From Parvibacillus sp035426385 (GTDB taxonomy: Bacteria; Bacteroidota; Bacteroidia; Chitinophagales; Saprospiraceae): a stretch of DNA of 64,000 bases. Under the pieces are notes generated by a model. The model worked only from the letters and a program-made list of their open reading frames with translations. It was not told where the DNA came from and made no database searches. Positions 36,760-45,077 of this stretch are shown here, one piece after another; position 1 is the stretch's first letter; every line of letters starts with the position of its first letter. The stretch is from contig DAOLZQ010000004.1 in NCBI GenBank assembly GCA_035426385.1, positions 26,648-90,647 of the forward strand, read 5' to 3'. The position numbers were made by a program, and so were the translations under genes.

Positions 36760-37761
36760 ATGGTCAAGACAAAGATATTTATATTATTTATTTTGACCTG
36801 TTTTCTGACTGATTTACACAGTCAGGATCCGCTTTTTTCTCAGTTTTACAGTAATCCTTTGGAATTGAACCCAGCATTGGCTGGTGTCTCTGGAGGTACT
36901 AGGATAGGCCTCAATTATCGCAACCAATGGTCAAACCTCAATGCACAATACGTCACTTACGCCATAGGTGCGGATCATTTCTTTGCAGATTATAATAGCG
37001 GCGTAGGAGTTTCATTACTCATCGACAATGCTGCTTTGGGTATTATTCGTACTATAAATGCGGAGCTGACCTATGCTTATGAGCTCAAAACACTTTGGGA
37101 TAATAAAGTAAGACTCGGTTTCCAGGCTGGTATTCTGTCAGCTAACCTTGATTATGATAAGTTGATCTTTTATGACGCCATTGATCCTGAATTTGGACCC
37201 ATCAGTCCGGGAGGCATTCCCTACCCTACCGGCGAGATTCCTCCTGATTTCACTAGAGTCACCCGAATAGATGCAGGTGCGGGCATCCTGTATCTTAGTA
37301 AAAAATTTTATGCCGGACTTAGTCTGAAACATTTGGCTCGTCCCGATATCTCATTTTACAATCCGGTCAACACAAAAAGGGGGCTACCTATTCGTACAGT
37401 CTTGCACGCAGGCTATCAAATAGACATTGCAGATGCTGCATATGGTAAAAAATCTGCTCTATCCATCATACCCAATTTGCTGATAGCCCGGCAAGCAAAT
37501 ACCGGCCAAGTGGTGGTGGGCTCTTTAGTACAATTTTCAGTAATTAATGCCGGTGTTTATTACAGGCATGCTTTTAAGAACCCTGATGCCATTATCGGAA
37601 CAATTGGCTTTGAATTTGATAATTTCAAGGCAGGCTATAGCTACGATGCAACTATATCAAAGCTCAGTTTCTCCACCGGTGGGACTCACGAGATCTTTAT
37701 AAGTGCCTCATTCAACCAAGAGCCTGAATCCAAATATGATTGTAGAAAAATATTTCGTTAA
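36760..37761 (+). CDS. PorP/SprF family type IX secretion outer-membrane protein
   Basis: A 333-residue outer-membrane barrel with a signal peptide ending LHSQ. The family N-terminal signature is QDPLFSQFYSNPLELNPALAG, followed by RIGLNYRNQWSNL. PorP/SprF proteins help PorK/N-type machinery or assist secretion of particular adhesins such as SprB. No sprB-like giant adhesin is next to it, so its client is unknown. It sits on the + strand between divergent porU and gldJ, 169 bases from the porU start. Confidence 0.93.
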   Translation: MVKTKIFILFILTCFLTDLHSQDPLFSQFYSNPLELNPALAGVSGGTRIGLNYRNQWSNLNAQYVTYAIGADHFFADYNSGVGVSLLIDNAALGIIRTINAELTYAYELKTLWDNKVRLGFQAGILSANLDYDKLIFYDAIDPEFGPISPGGIPYPTGEIPPDFTRVTRIDAGAGILYLSKKFYAGLSLKHLARPDISFYNPVNTKRGLPIRTVLHAGYQIDIADAAYGKKSALSIIPNLLIARQANTGQVVVGSLVQFSVINAGVYYRHAFKNPDAIIGTIGFEFDNFKAGYSYDATISKLSFSTGGTHEIFISASFNQEPESKYDCRKIFR

Positions 37762-37828
37762 TATATTAGAGGCAAAATATATATAATTATTTTCTAGTCC
37801 AGACGTTTAAAAAAAGTATTCAATAATC

Positions 37829-37858
37829 TTGCGTACAGAATATTAAATTATATCTTTG
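37829..37858 (+). promoter_or_regulatory. Candidate gldJ promoter
   Basis: TTG at 37829-37831, a 19-base spacer and TATCTTTG at 37851-37858, an exact match to the Bacteroidota promoter pattern. It lies 35 bases before the gldJ ATG. Confidence 0.6.
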
Positions 37859-37893
37859 AACCTCAGTTTATATTTAAAAATTAGAATAGTTAA

Positions 37894-39396
37894 ATGAATA
37901 GCAATTTCAAAATTTTTGTATTGTCTTTCTTAGCAATAGCCATGCTAGGCTCTTGTAAGAAAAAAGAAGACAGATCTTCCACGACAGGTTGGGTGTACAA
38001 CGACCAGAAATGGGGTGGATTCACCAAAACCGACTCTAAAGGTCAGGAGACAGGTCCAAACCTAGTTCTTATCGAGGGTGGAACATTCACTATGGGTAAT
38101 ACTCAGGAGGATGTTACCTACGAATGGAACAATGTACCTCGACGTGTTACAGTTTCTTCCTTTTATATGGATGAGACAGAAGTAGCCAATATAGACTATC
38201 GTGAATATGTCTTTTGGACTTTTCGCGTATTTGGTGCAAATTATCCTCAGGTATGGCGCAGTACACTTCCCGACACATTAGTTTGGCGTGAAGAATTAGC
38301 TGCAAATGAACCTTACGTGGAGACTTATTTCCGCTTTCCGTCTTATGATAACTATCCTGTAGTAGGTGTATCATGGTTACAGGCAAATGAATATTGCAAG
38401 TGGCGAGGTGACAGGGTAAATGAGATGTTATTAATAGAGAAAGGTATTCTGAATCCGAATCCGGAGCAGAAGGATGGAGATAATTTTAATACTCAGGCTT
38501 ATTTGTTTGGCCAGTATGAAGGTAGTGTCAAAAAAAATCTGAAAGATCAGGCTTCCGGCACAGAGCGTAAGGTTCAGCTAGAAGACGGTATTCTATTGCC
38601 TTCCTATCGCCTACCTACAGAAGCTGAGTGGGAATACGCTGCGCTTGCATTAGAAGGCAATATGGTCAACAAGAAAGATGAGATCATTTCCGACCGTAGA
38701 ATATTTCCTTGGAATGGTGACAATCCCAGATATCAGAAAAGAGATAAGCACATGGGTCGTCTACTAGCCAACTTCAAATTGTCCGGTGGAGACTATATGG
38801 GAGTAGCAGGTAACTTGAATGATAATGGTTCTATTCCACAGGAAGTAAGAAGCTATATGCCAAATGACTTTGGTCTATATAATATGGCAGGTAACGTTAG
38901 TGAGTGGGTAGCAGATGTCTATCGACCGATGACTGCCGGTACACTTAGGGATGTAGATAACCAGGATTTGAATCCTTTCAGGGGTAATGAATTCAAACAA
39001 CTTGTATTGGGTGAAGATGGTAAGCCCGTAGAAAAAGACAGTATGGGTCGCCTCAAGACTCAATTGATGGTTGATTCTACTATTGCTAACCGCGAAAACT
39101 TCAAGAAAGCACAAGTCAAGGACTACCTGGATGGCGACTCACCTTTAAATGGTTACTATGACTATGGTAATTCTACTTTGATCTCAAATAAATCTAGGGT
39201 TATCAAAGGTGGTTCATGGGCAGATCGACTCTTCTGGCTTTCTCCTGGCGCACGTCGCTTCAAGGATGAAGATAAAGCTGATCGTACTATAGGCTTCAGA
39301 TGTGCTATGACAAGAATGGGTGGATCGGCCGGAAATGACGATCCAGGCGGAAATCGTTTTGGCAAAACCAAATCTACAAAAAGGAAATACAAGTAA
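37894..39396 (+). CDS. gldJ: Gliding motility lipoprotein GldJ
   Basis: Lipoprotein with a sulfatase-modifying-factor (FGE/SUMF1-like) fold, needed for gliding and T9SS stability in Flavobacterium. The lipobox MLGSC places the lipid on Cys21. The block SSTTGWVYNDQKWGGF and then LVLIEGGTFTMGNTQEDVTY, YEWNNVPRRVTVSSFYMDET, and VVGVSWLQANEYCKWRG is the GldJ type, distinguishing it from the related GldK. The FGE domain ends with RVIKGGSWADRLFWL and FRCAMTRMG near residue 470. murF follows after a terminator, the same gene order as in Flavobacterium. Confidence 0.92.
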   Translation: MNSNFKIFVLSFLAIAMLGSCKKKEDRSSTTGWVYNDQKWGGFTKTDSKGQETGPNLVLIEGGTFTMGNTQEDVTYEWNNVPRRVTVSSFYMDETEVANIDYREYVFWTFRVFGANYPQVWRSTLPDTLVWREELAANEPYVETYFRFPSYDNYPVVGVSWLQANEYCKWRGDRVNEMLLIEKGILNPNPEQKDGDNFNTQAYLFGQYEGSVKKNLKDQASGTERKVQLEDGILLPSYRLPTEAEWEYAALALEGNMVNKKDEIISDRRIFPWNGDNPRYQKRDKHMGRLLANFKLSGGDYMGVAGNLNDNGSIPQEVRSYMPNDFGLYNMAGNVSEWVADVYRPMTAGTLRDVDNQDLNPFRGNEFKQLVLGEDGKPVEKDSMGRLKTQLMVDSTIANRENFKKAQVKDYLDGDSPLNGYYDYGNSTLISNKSRVIKGGSWADRLFWLSPGARRFKDEDKADRTIGFRCAMTRMGGSAGNDDPGGNRFGKTKSTKRKYK

Positions 39397-39417
39397 TCTT
39401 GCACTAAAATAAAAGAC

Positions 39418-39454
39418 AATAATCCTCGCAGTTTTCTGTGGGGATTATTTTTTT
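39418..39454 (+). terminator. Rho-independent terminator between gldJ and murF
   Basis: A 14-bp stem with three G-T pairs (AATAATCCTCGCAG / CTGTGGGGATTATT) closes a TTTT loop and ends in seven T. It sits 21 bases after gldJ and only five bases before the murF start. Confidence 0.88.
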
Positions 39455-39459
39455 AAATC

Positions 39460-40758
39460 ATGATCCTAACACAGTTATACGAAATATTCCGCTCAGCCGA
39501 TTCTATAAATACAGATTCGCGCACGATTAGACGGGGACAAATTTATTGGGCTCTTAAAGGTGAGCACTTCGACGGCAATGATTTCATTCAGTCAGCACTT
39601 GAAGCTGGTGCTGAATGGGTGGTGAGTGACAGGCCATCCATCTCCGGGGATAAAATAATCACGGTCGAAAACAGTCTTCAAACACTACAAGCACTTGCCA
39701 GGCATCACAGAAATCAGTTTGATATTCCAGTAATCGCTATCACGGGCTCTAACGGAAAGACTACCACGAAGGAGCTTCTAGCTACTTGCCTTCAGACTAC
39801 TTATAAAATACATTACACTAGAGGAAATCTCAACAATCATCTTGGAGTTCCCTTGACTCTTCTGCTCATGCCTACCGATACTGAAGTAGCTATTATAGAG
39901 ATGGGAGCTAACCACATCGGTGAGATAGGTGCATTGTGCGAGATTGCACTCCCTACTCAGGGCGTCATCACTAATATTGCACCTGCCCATCTTGAAGGAT
40001 TTGGTAGTATAGAAGGAGTATATCTAGCAAAATCTGAATTGTATCAGTTCTTATCTAGCCATAATGGAACAATCTTTGTCAATGCTGAAGAAAAGACACT
40101 AAGTCCCTTTATAACAAAATTTGTCTATGCTCAATTATACAATTCAAATTTTAAAAATGGTGACGAAATCAGCAGCATTTCAACAGTTATGGCCGATCCA
40201 TTCCTAAGCTTTGTAATTGATGGCAAAAAGTACCAAACACTTTTGGCAGGGTTATATAATTTCAATAACATCTTAACTGCACTTTCAGTAGCCCTATCCA
40301 ATGGCGTGGACTTGCATACTTCTGCGGAAGCGCTGTGTGAGTATTTACCGGAAAATAATCGCTCACAATGGATAAAGCACAAAGACATTGAAATATTACT
40401 TGATGCCTATAATGCCAATCCCGTCTCCATGAAAAGTGCTATCGAAAATTTCCACCAATTAACCGGAAACTCAAAATTTCTCATCTTGGGAGACATGAAA
40501 GAACTAGGTACTTCTTCGAAAGAACTTCATAGCGAGGTTTTACAGATGATTAGCCGGATAGGAGGATGGACCGATGTCACTCTAATCGGACCCGATTTTT
40601 ATAACTTGAGACTAGAATTTCCGGTTTATCATTTTTTCGAGAGACGTACCGATTTTAACCCGGACTGGGACTCAATGAGACAGAGTAAATTACTGATAAA
40701 GGGTTCCAGAGACCTTAAGCTAGAGCGTCTCCTTGACGAAACTGATGCAATGCCATAA
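39460..40758 (+). CDS. murF: UDP-N-acetylmuramoyl-tripeptide--D-alanyl-D-alanine ligase
   Basis: Adds the D-Ala-D-Ala dipeptide to the cell-wall precursor in the cytoplasm. The 432 residues show the N-terminal Mur domain (NTDSRTIRRGQIYWALKGEHFDG), the P-loop AITGSNGKTTTKELL near residue 95, EMGANHIGEIGAL near 147, and the C-terminal domain with DAYNANPVSMKSAI near 310. It lies just behind a terminator, so its transcription must use read-through or a promoter inside the hairpin region. Its last 44 bases overlap the convergent arginase-like gene. Confidence 0.96.
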   Translation: MILTQLYEIFRSADSINTDSRTIRRGQIYWALKGEHFDGNDFIQSALEAGAEWVVSDRPSISGDKIITVENSLQTLQALARHHRNQFDIPVIAITGSNGKTTTKELLATCLQTTYKIHYTRGNLNNHLGVPLTLLLMPTDTEVAIIEMGANHIGEIGALCEIALPTQGVITNIAPAHLEGFGSIEGVYLAKSELYQFLSSHNGTIFVNAEEKTLSPFITKFVYAQLYNSNFKNGDEISSISTVMADPFLSFVIDGKKYQTLLAGLYNFNNILTALSVALSNGVDLHTSAEALCEYLPENNRSQWIKHKDIEILLDAYNANPVSMKSAIENFHQLTGNSKFLILGDMKELGTSSKELHSEVLQMISRIGGWTDVTLIGPDFYNLRLEFPVYHFFERRTDFNPDWDSMRQSKLLIKGSRDLKLERLLDETDAMP

Positions 40759-41764
40759 AGATCTCATACAGGCGAGGTGATAACTCTCCAGCAGCTGAAT
40801 ACTCGTAATCAAAGTAATTACAAGGTATTAATTTAAACATCTTGTGAGAATCAGGAAGCTCCATGGGATATTTCACGTACCATTCATTCTGTTGATGGAA
40901 TTTCAAGAATTCAATGTGTTCAAAGCCATCTATGCTCTCGACTAAATAACTGGTAGCATTCTCCTCATTTAAATCCATAGGAGTATGAGTGCTTTTACCT
41001 TGTAGAAAATAATAGATTATCTGAGTCACCGTATCTATAGCAGTTGGAGTTGGCTCAGATAGCAAGTCAAAACCACTTATGACAAAAATGCGATTATTAG
41101 AAGTATTACCGGCGCTGAATGCAATTTGATTAGCAGTTTCACTCGATAGTCCACTTGAAGAGATTAGTTCTCGCCCTGGCACATCCATTTGCTTCATTAC
41201 TGAAAGATCTATTATGGTACAAGTGGCCATCTTCAGCGGTTCAATCAGTGCTTCGGGATCACGGTACACATTTCCCAATCGATAAGAATCAAATAATTGC
41301 CTCGAGATAGATGGTTCATCGCCGAGATGGCTCTGAGTTCCAGATACACTAAGATTGAATAGTGACTTGTTTCGGTCAGAAATCATTTGACCAAACTGGG
41401 TATTTACTGTGCGCTGAGAAGCATGAAACAAATGAAAATTAGTTCCCGCATGATTCAGATCCAGCGCCTGAACTAAAGGTTCTAATTCGGTTAAATTGTT
41501 CAACAGTATAATTATTGACCCTTTACAGACTTTCATCAATTGATAATAGAAGTCTAATTCATTCCCATCTTTTACCAGCGAAGATGCGTCTCGGAAGGTC
41601 AGTCCTGAGATATTTTTCGAGTATAAATTAAACCTTCTTGCAATGGTGTCGGTTATCTCAATGTGCTTATGAAGAAAGAGAATTAGGGAGTCTTTTAACA
41701 GAACGCTATCTTCAAAATCTAAAATAGACATATCTGTAAATAATGATAAATCTTTAATACTCAT
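40715..41764 (-). CDS. Divergent arginase/formimidoylglutamase-fold protein, probably inactive
   Basis: A 349-residue protein whose second half resembles the Bacteroidota arginase-family proteins called formimidoylglutamase. The recognisable parts are SLFNLSVSGTQSHLG near residue 133, QLFDSYRLGNVYRDPE near 156, and IIDLSVMKQMDVPGRE near 185, which aligns with the DxDxxDxxxAPG metal motif of the superfamily. Metal ligands appear lost: this motif reads DLSVMKQMDVPG, and I cannot find a GGxH or a DxHxD motif. The likely reading is a non-enzymatic or altered-substrate member. Similarity is from memory, not alignment, so an unrelated protein is possible. Confidence 0.6.
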   Translation of the reverse strand: MSIKDLSLFTDMSILDFEDSVLLKDSLILFLHKHIEITDTIARRFNLYSKNISGLTFRDASSLVKDGNELDFYYQLMKVCKGSIIILLNNLTELEPLVQALDLNHAGTNFHLFHASQRTVNTQFGQMISDRNKSLFNLSVSGTQSHLGDEPSISRQLFDSYRLGNVYRDPEALIEPLKMATCTIIDLSVMKQMDVPGRELISSSGLSSETANQIAFSAGNTSNNRIFVISGFDLLSEPTPTAIDTVTQIIYYFLQGKSTHTPMDLNEENATSYLVESIDGFEHIEFLKFHQQNEWYVKYPMELPDSHKMFKLIPCNYFDYEYSAAGELSPRLYEIFMALHQFRQGDALA

Positions 41765-41996
41765 AGTTTTTCATTAGTAATAAACCACTAAATATAAGAT
41801 TACTACATAATATAAGATAGATTTCTTAATAAATTTTTTTTAAATTTATTTCTGGTTTTAACAATTATCTTCTTTTAAATATCAAATTTCAGTATAAAAT
41901 ATTATAATACCATCGTTTTTAATTTGATATCGAAATAAAATTTTTCTTAGACCAATGTTAAACAATCTAATTATTATTTTATTGTACTAAAAGAGC

Positions 41997-42004
41997 TATT
42001 TTTG
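41997..42004 (+). promoter_or_regulatory. Candidate promoter of the OmpA-family gene, -7 box
   Basis: TATTTTTG matches TAnnTTTG exactly, 42 bases before the start codon in an AT-rich 282-base spacer. Confidence 0.5.
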
Positions 42005-42046
42005 CAAAAGTTTAAATAGTCCCTATAATTAAAAAATAAACACTCT

Positions 42047-43789
42047 ATGACTAAAAGAATGTATTTGATGATGATGATGAGTATCCTGTTGGTTAGCTCC
42101 AGCAAATTGATAGCTCAAGAAGAATCCTTTAAAGCTCCGGTTATTACAGATGAAATGACTGTAAATCCTGAGCAGAACGCACAGTGGAGATCCGGACAGA
42201 GTAAATTCTCTGCCAAACCCAAAAATATGTGGGAAATCGGTGTGCATGCAGGACGTTTTGGAATTTCAGGTGATATTCCAACTTCACTGTTTCCCGGCTT
42301 TGGTGTGGGATTACACGTGAGAAAAGCGATTACTTATGCGTTATCTATCCGTGTAGATGGATTTTATGGAGTTACCAAAGGATTTGATACCAGATTTACA
42401 ACAGGTGATGTTATTGCACAAGAACAATTGCCTAATGTTGGTTCAGTCACTAACTCAATGTATCGTAACTATAAGAGTACAAACATTTATGGAGCAGTAG
42501 AGGGTATCCTTAATATAGGTAATATTCTTTTCCATCGTGAAAGAAATAAATGGAATGTTTATTTAGGCCTTGGTGTTGGCTTAAATAACAATGATACTAA
42601 AGTCAATAATAGAGATGGAAGTAACAATATTTATAACTGGGAGTCTGTCACAGTTAATGGTGACGACAAGTATAAAGATAAAGTGACTCAAATTAAAGAT
42701 GCAGTCAAATTTGACGATACTTATGAGACTGAAACTGATAATAAAAGAGGTGTAAATTTCTTTAACGATAATGGTTCTTTGCATTTGCAAGTTCATGGCT
42801 CTGTAGGTGTAACAAGAAAAATAAATAAAAGAGTAAATATTTCTCTCGAGCATAAAGTATTGATCAATGACTTCGATTCATGGGATGGATTTGTATATCG
42901 TTCCATCTATGATCAATCCAATGATAACGATATGGGCCATTATACTTCACTTAGGTTAGGTATCAATGTAGGTAGCTTTGCGAAGAGAACAGAACCGCTT
43001 TATTGGTTGAATCCATTAGACGGTGCATTAAATGATGTAGCTGAACTGAAGCAGCGTCCTAAGTTTGATCTTACAGATACTGACGGTGACGGTGTAATTG
43101 ATCTTATCGATCAAGAGAAAAACAGTCCCGCAGGTGCTGCAGTAGATACTAGAGGTATTGTTTTAGATAGCGATAAAGATGGTGTTCCTGATTATAAAGA
43201 TGACGAGCCCTATTCACCTCCGGGATATGAAGTGGATGACAAAGGGATTGCCATCATACCTGATAAGCCGGTTACAGAATCAAGATTGAATGAAGCATTG
43301 AAAAGTGCAAGAGCTGATTGGTGGTTGCCAATGATTCATTTTGACTTAGATAAATATTACGTAAAACCAGAGTTTTATCCTCAGTTGAAGTCTGTTGCTG
43401 AAGTAATGATGAAGCATCCAGATCTTAAAATAGTAGCTTCGGGTAATACAGATATTAGACAGAGTGACGCATACAATACAATGCTATCTTATAATAGAGC
43501 TAAAGCTGCTGTAGATTATCTAGTAAGTACTTACAATATTCCGAGAGAACGATTTGTACTGCAATATGAAGGTAAATCTGATCCTATCATTGCAGATCTA
43601 CCGGCTTCTCACAATATATCTAAGCAGAAAGAAATGCAACAGTATATCAACAGGAGAGTAGAATTCAGAGTAGCTACTCCTGAAGATGCTGAGATGGCTG
43701 CACCTACTGGCAAAAATGTCGGTAAAGACACTCCGGGATCTTCACGTAAAGGATCTAAGTATTCAGGTAATGCAAATTCCGGATACTAA
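42047..43789 (+). CDS. OmpA family outer-membrane protein with TSP3-type calcium repeats
   Basis: A 580-residue envelope protein. A signal peptide (to about residue 24, SSKLIAQ) leads into a beta-barrel-like region (about 60-320). Two acidic TSP3-type repeats follow (DTDGDGVIDLIDQEKNSP and DSDKDGVPDYKDDEPYSP). A C-terminal OmpA peptidoglycan-binding domain (about 425-550) contains IHFDLDKYYVKPEFYPQL, SYNRAKAAVDYLV and NRRVEFRV. It probably anchors the outer membrane to the wall. Its own promoter and a strong terminator mark a single-gene unit. Confidence 0.9.
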   Translation: MTKRMYLMMMMSILLVSSSKLIAQEESFKAPVITDEMTVNPEQNAQWRSGQSKFSAKPKNMWEIGVHAGRFGISGDIPTSLFPGFGVGLHVRKAITYALSIRVDGFYGVTKGFDTRFTTGDVIAQEQLPNVGSVTNSMYRNYKSTNIYGAVEGILNIGNILFHRERNKWNVYLGLGVGLNNNDTKVNNRDGSNNIYNWESVTVNGDDKYKDKVTQIKDAVKFDDTYETETDNKRGVNFFNDNGSLHLQVHGSVGVTRKINKRVNISLEHKVLINDFDSWDGFVYRSIYDQSNDNDMGHYTSLRLGINVGSFAKRTEPLYWLNPLDGALNDVAELKQRPKFDLTDTDGDGVIDLIDQEKNSPAGAAVDTRGIVLDSDKDGVPDYKDDEPYSPPGYEVDDKGIAIIPDKPVTESRLNEALKSARADWWLPMIHFDLDKYYVKPEFYPQLKSVAEVMMKHPDLKIVASGNTDIRQSDAYNTMLSYNRAKAAVDYLVSTYNIPRERFVLQYEGKSDPIIADLPASHNISKQKEMQQYINRRVEFRVATPEDAEMAAPTGKNVGKDTPGSSRKGSKYSGNANSGY

Positions 43790-43807
43790 AAAATCTTTTC
43801 TATAAGT

Positions 43808-43841
43808 AAAAAAAGGAGCTCGTATATCGAGCTCCTTTTTT
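43808..43841 (+). terminator. Rho-independent terminator after the OmpA-family gene
   Basis: An 8-bp GC-rich stem GGAGCTCG/CGAGCTCC (43815-43835), extended by an A tract pairing with the T tract, with a 5-base loop. It lies 19 bases after the stop and upstream of pgk. Confidence 0.93.
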
Positions 43842-43868
43842 GTTTGTAGTATATTAGCCAAAAAAAAT

Positions 43869-45077
43869 ATGCTTGACAATCAAAATTTAAGTGGGAAAAA
43901 GGTATTGGTGCGAGTAGATTTCAATGTACCTCTAGATAACCAACTACACGTAACTGATGATACGCGGATTCGAGGTGCTCTCCCCACAATCACCGAACTA
44001 TTAGAGCGAGGAGCTAAAGTCATACTCATGTCTCACTTAGGGCGACCTCTAAAAGATCTCGATGAAAATGGAAAAATAAAATTTAAATATTCTTTGAAGA
44101 ATATAGTTCCTGCCATTGAGCAGCTTACTCATCACAAAATAGAATTTAGAACTACACCACTTGACGGTGAGGAACCCTTCCGAATAAATGATGATCCCAA
44201 TACCATCACTCTATTGGAAAATACTAGATTTTATAAGGGGGAAGAAAAAGGAGATACTAAACTAGCTGAAAAAATGAGTACGCTGGCAGAATATTATATT
44301 AATGATGCCTTTGGTGCAGCTCACCGTGAACACGCCAGCACAGCAACCATAGCTAGGTTCTTCGACTCTACTCATAAATCATTTGGACATCTGATGGATA
44401 AAGAGGTCTCTAATATCTCTAAGATGATGGATCATCCGGCACGACCATTTTGCGCCATAGTGGGAGGAGCTAAAGTCTCAGATAAAATTGCGCTATTGGA
44501 TAATCTGCTTAATCAAGTAGATATTATACTTATCGGAGGTGGAATGGCTTTCACCTTCATCAAAGGTAACGGCGGTTCAATCGGAAATTCACTCTGTGAG
44601 CTCGATAAGACAGACATGGCCATTGAGTTATTAAAAAGGGCGAAAGAAAAAGGGGTGGAAATCATCCTACCTATAGATGTCCGGATAGCTGAAACATTTT
44701 CTAATGACGCTGCATCTGACATTGTCAATAGTGATAACATTCCAGACGGATGGTCAGGACTGGACATTGGACCTAAGACTATCCAATTATTTGATTCATA
44801 TATACAACGTGCTAAAACGATCTTGTGGAATGGGCCTGCAGGGGTATTCGAATTCCCCAATTTTGCTCATGGAACATTTGCAATGGCCCAGTCAGTAGCA
44901 AAAGCAACATCGACAGGTGCATTCAGTATTATAGGTGGTGGGGATTCAGTGGCTGCAATCAATCAGGCAGGCCTGGAGGATAGGGTGAGTTTTGTCTCCA
45001 CAGGAGGAGGAGCAATGCTAGAAATGATAGAAGGTAAAGTACTTCCGGGAATTGCTGCTATGAAGAGTGAAATATAG
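43869..45077 (+). CDS. pgk: Phosphoglycerate kinase
   Basis: Glycolytic enzyme making ATP from 1,3-bisphosphoglycerate. The 402 residues have the N-terminal substrate region LVRVDFNVPLD near residue 13, SHLGRP near 56, AFGAAHREHAST near 153, and the nucleotide domain with FCAIVGGAKVSDKI near 195 and WNGPAGVFE near 321. The C-terminal GGGDSVAAI loop binds the phosphates. It lies after a terminator; I see no clear promoter box in the short gap. Its last 20 bases overlap the convergent AspA/AstE-like gene. Confidence 0.97.
   Translation: MLDNQNLSGKKVLVRVDFNVPLDNQLHVTDDTRIRGALPTITELLERGAKVILMSHLGRPLKDLDENGKIKFKYSLKNIVPAIEQLTHHKIEFRTTPLDGEEPFRINDDPNTITLLENTRFYKGEEKGDTKLAEKMSTLAEYYINDAFGAAHREHASTATIARFFDSTHKSFGHLMDKEVSNISKMMDHPARPFCAIVGGAKVSDKIALLDNLLNQVDIILIGGGMAFTFIKGNGGSIGNSLCELDKTDMAIELLKRAKEKGVEIILPIDVRIAETFSNDAASDIVNSDNIPDGWSGLDIGPKTIQLFDSYIQRAKTILWNGPAGVFEFPNFAHGTFAMAQSVAKATSTGAFSIIGGGDSVAAINQAGLEDRVSFVSTGGGAMLEMIEGKVLPGIAAMKSEI

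Noticed and set aside
37894..39396. GldK as an alternative name for the FGE-fold lipoprotein
   Set aside because: The N-terminal YNDQKWGGF and YEWNNVPRRVTVSSFYMDET blocks and the adjacent murF fit GldJ better, and gldLMN are not next to it.
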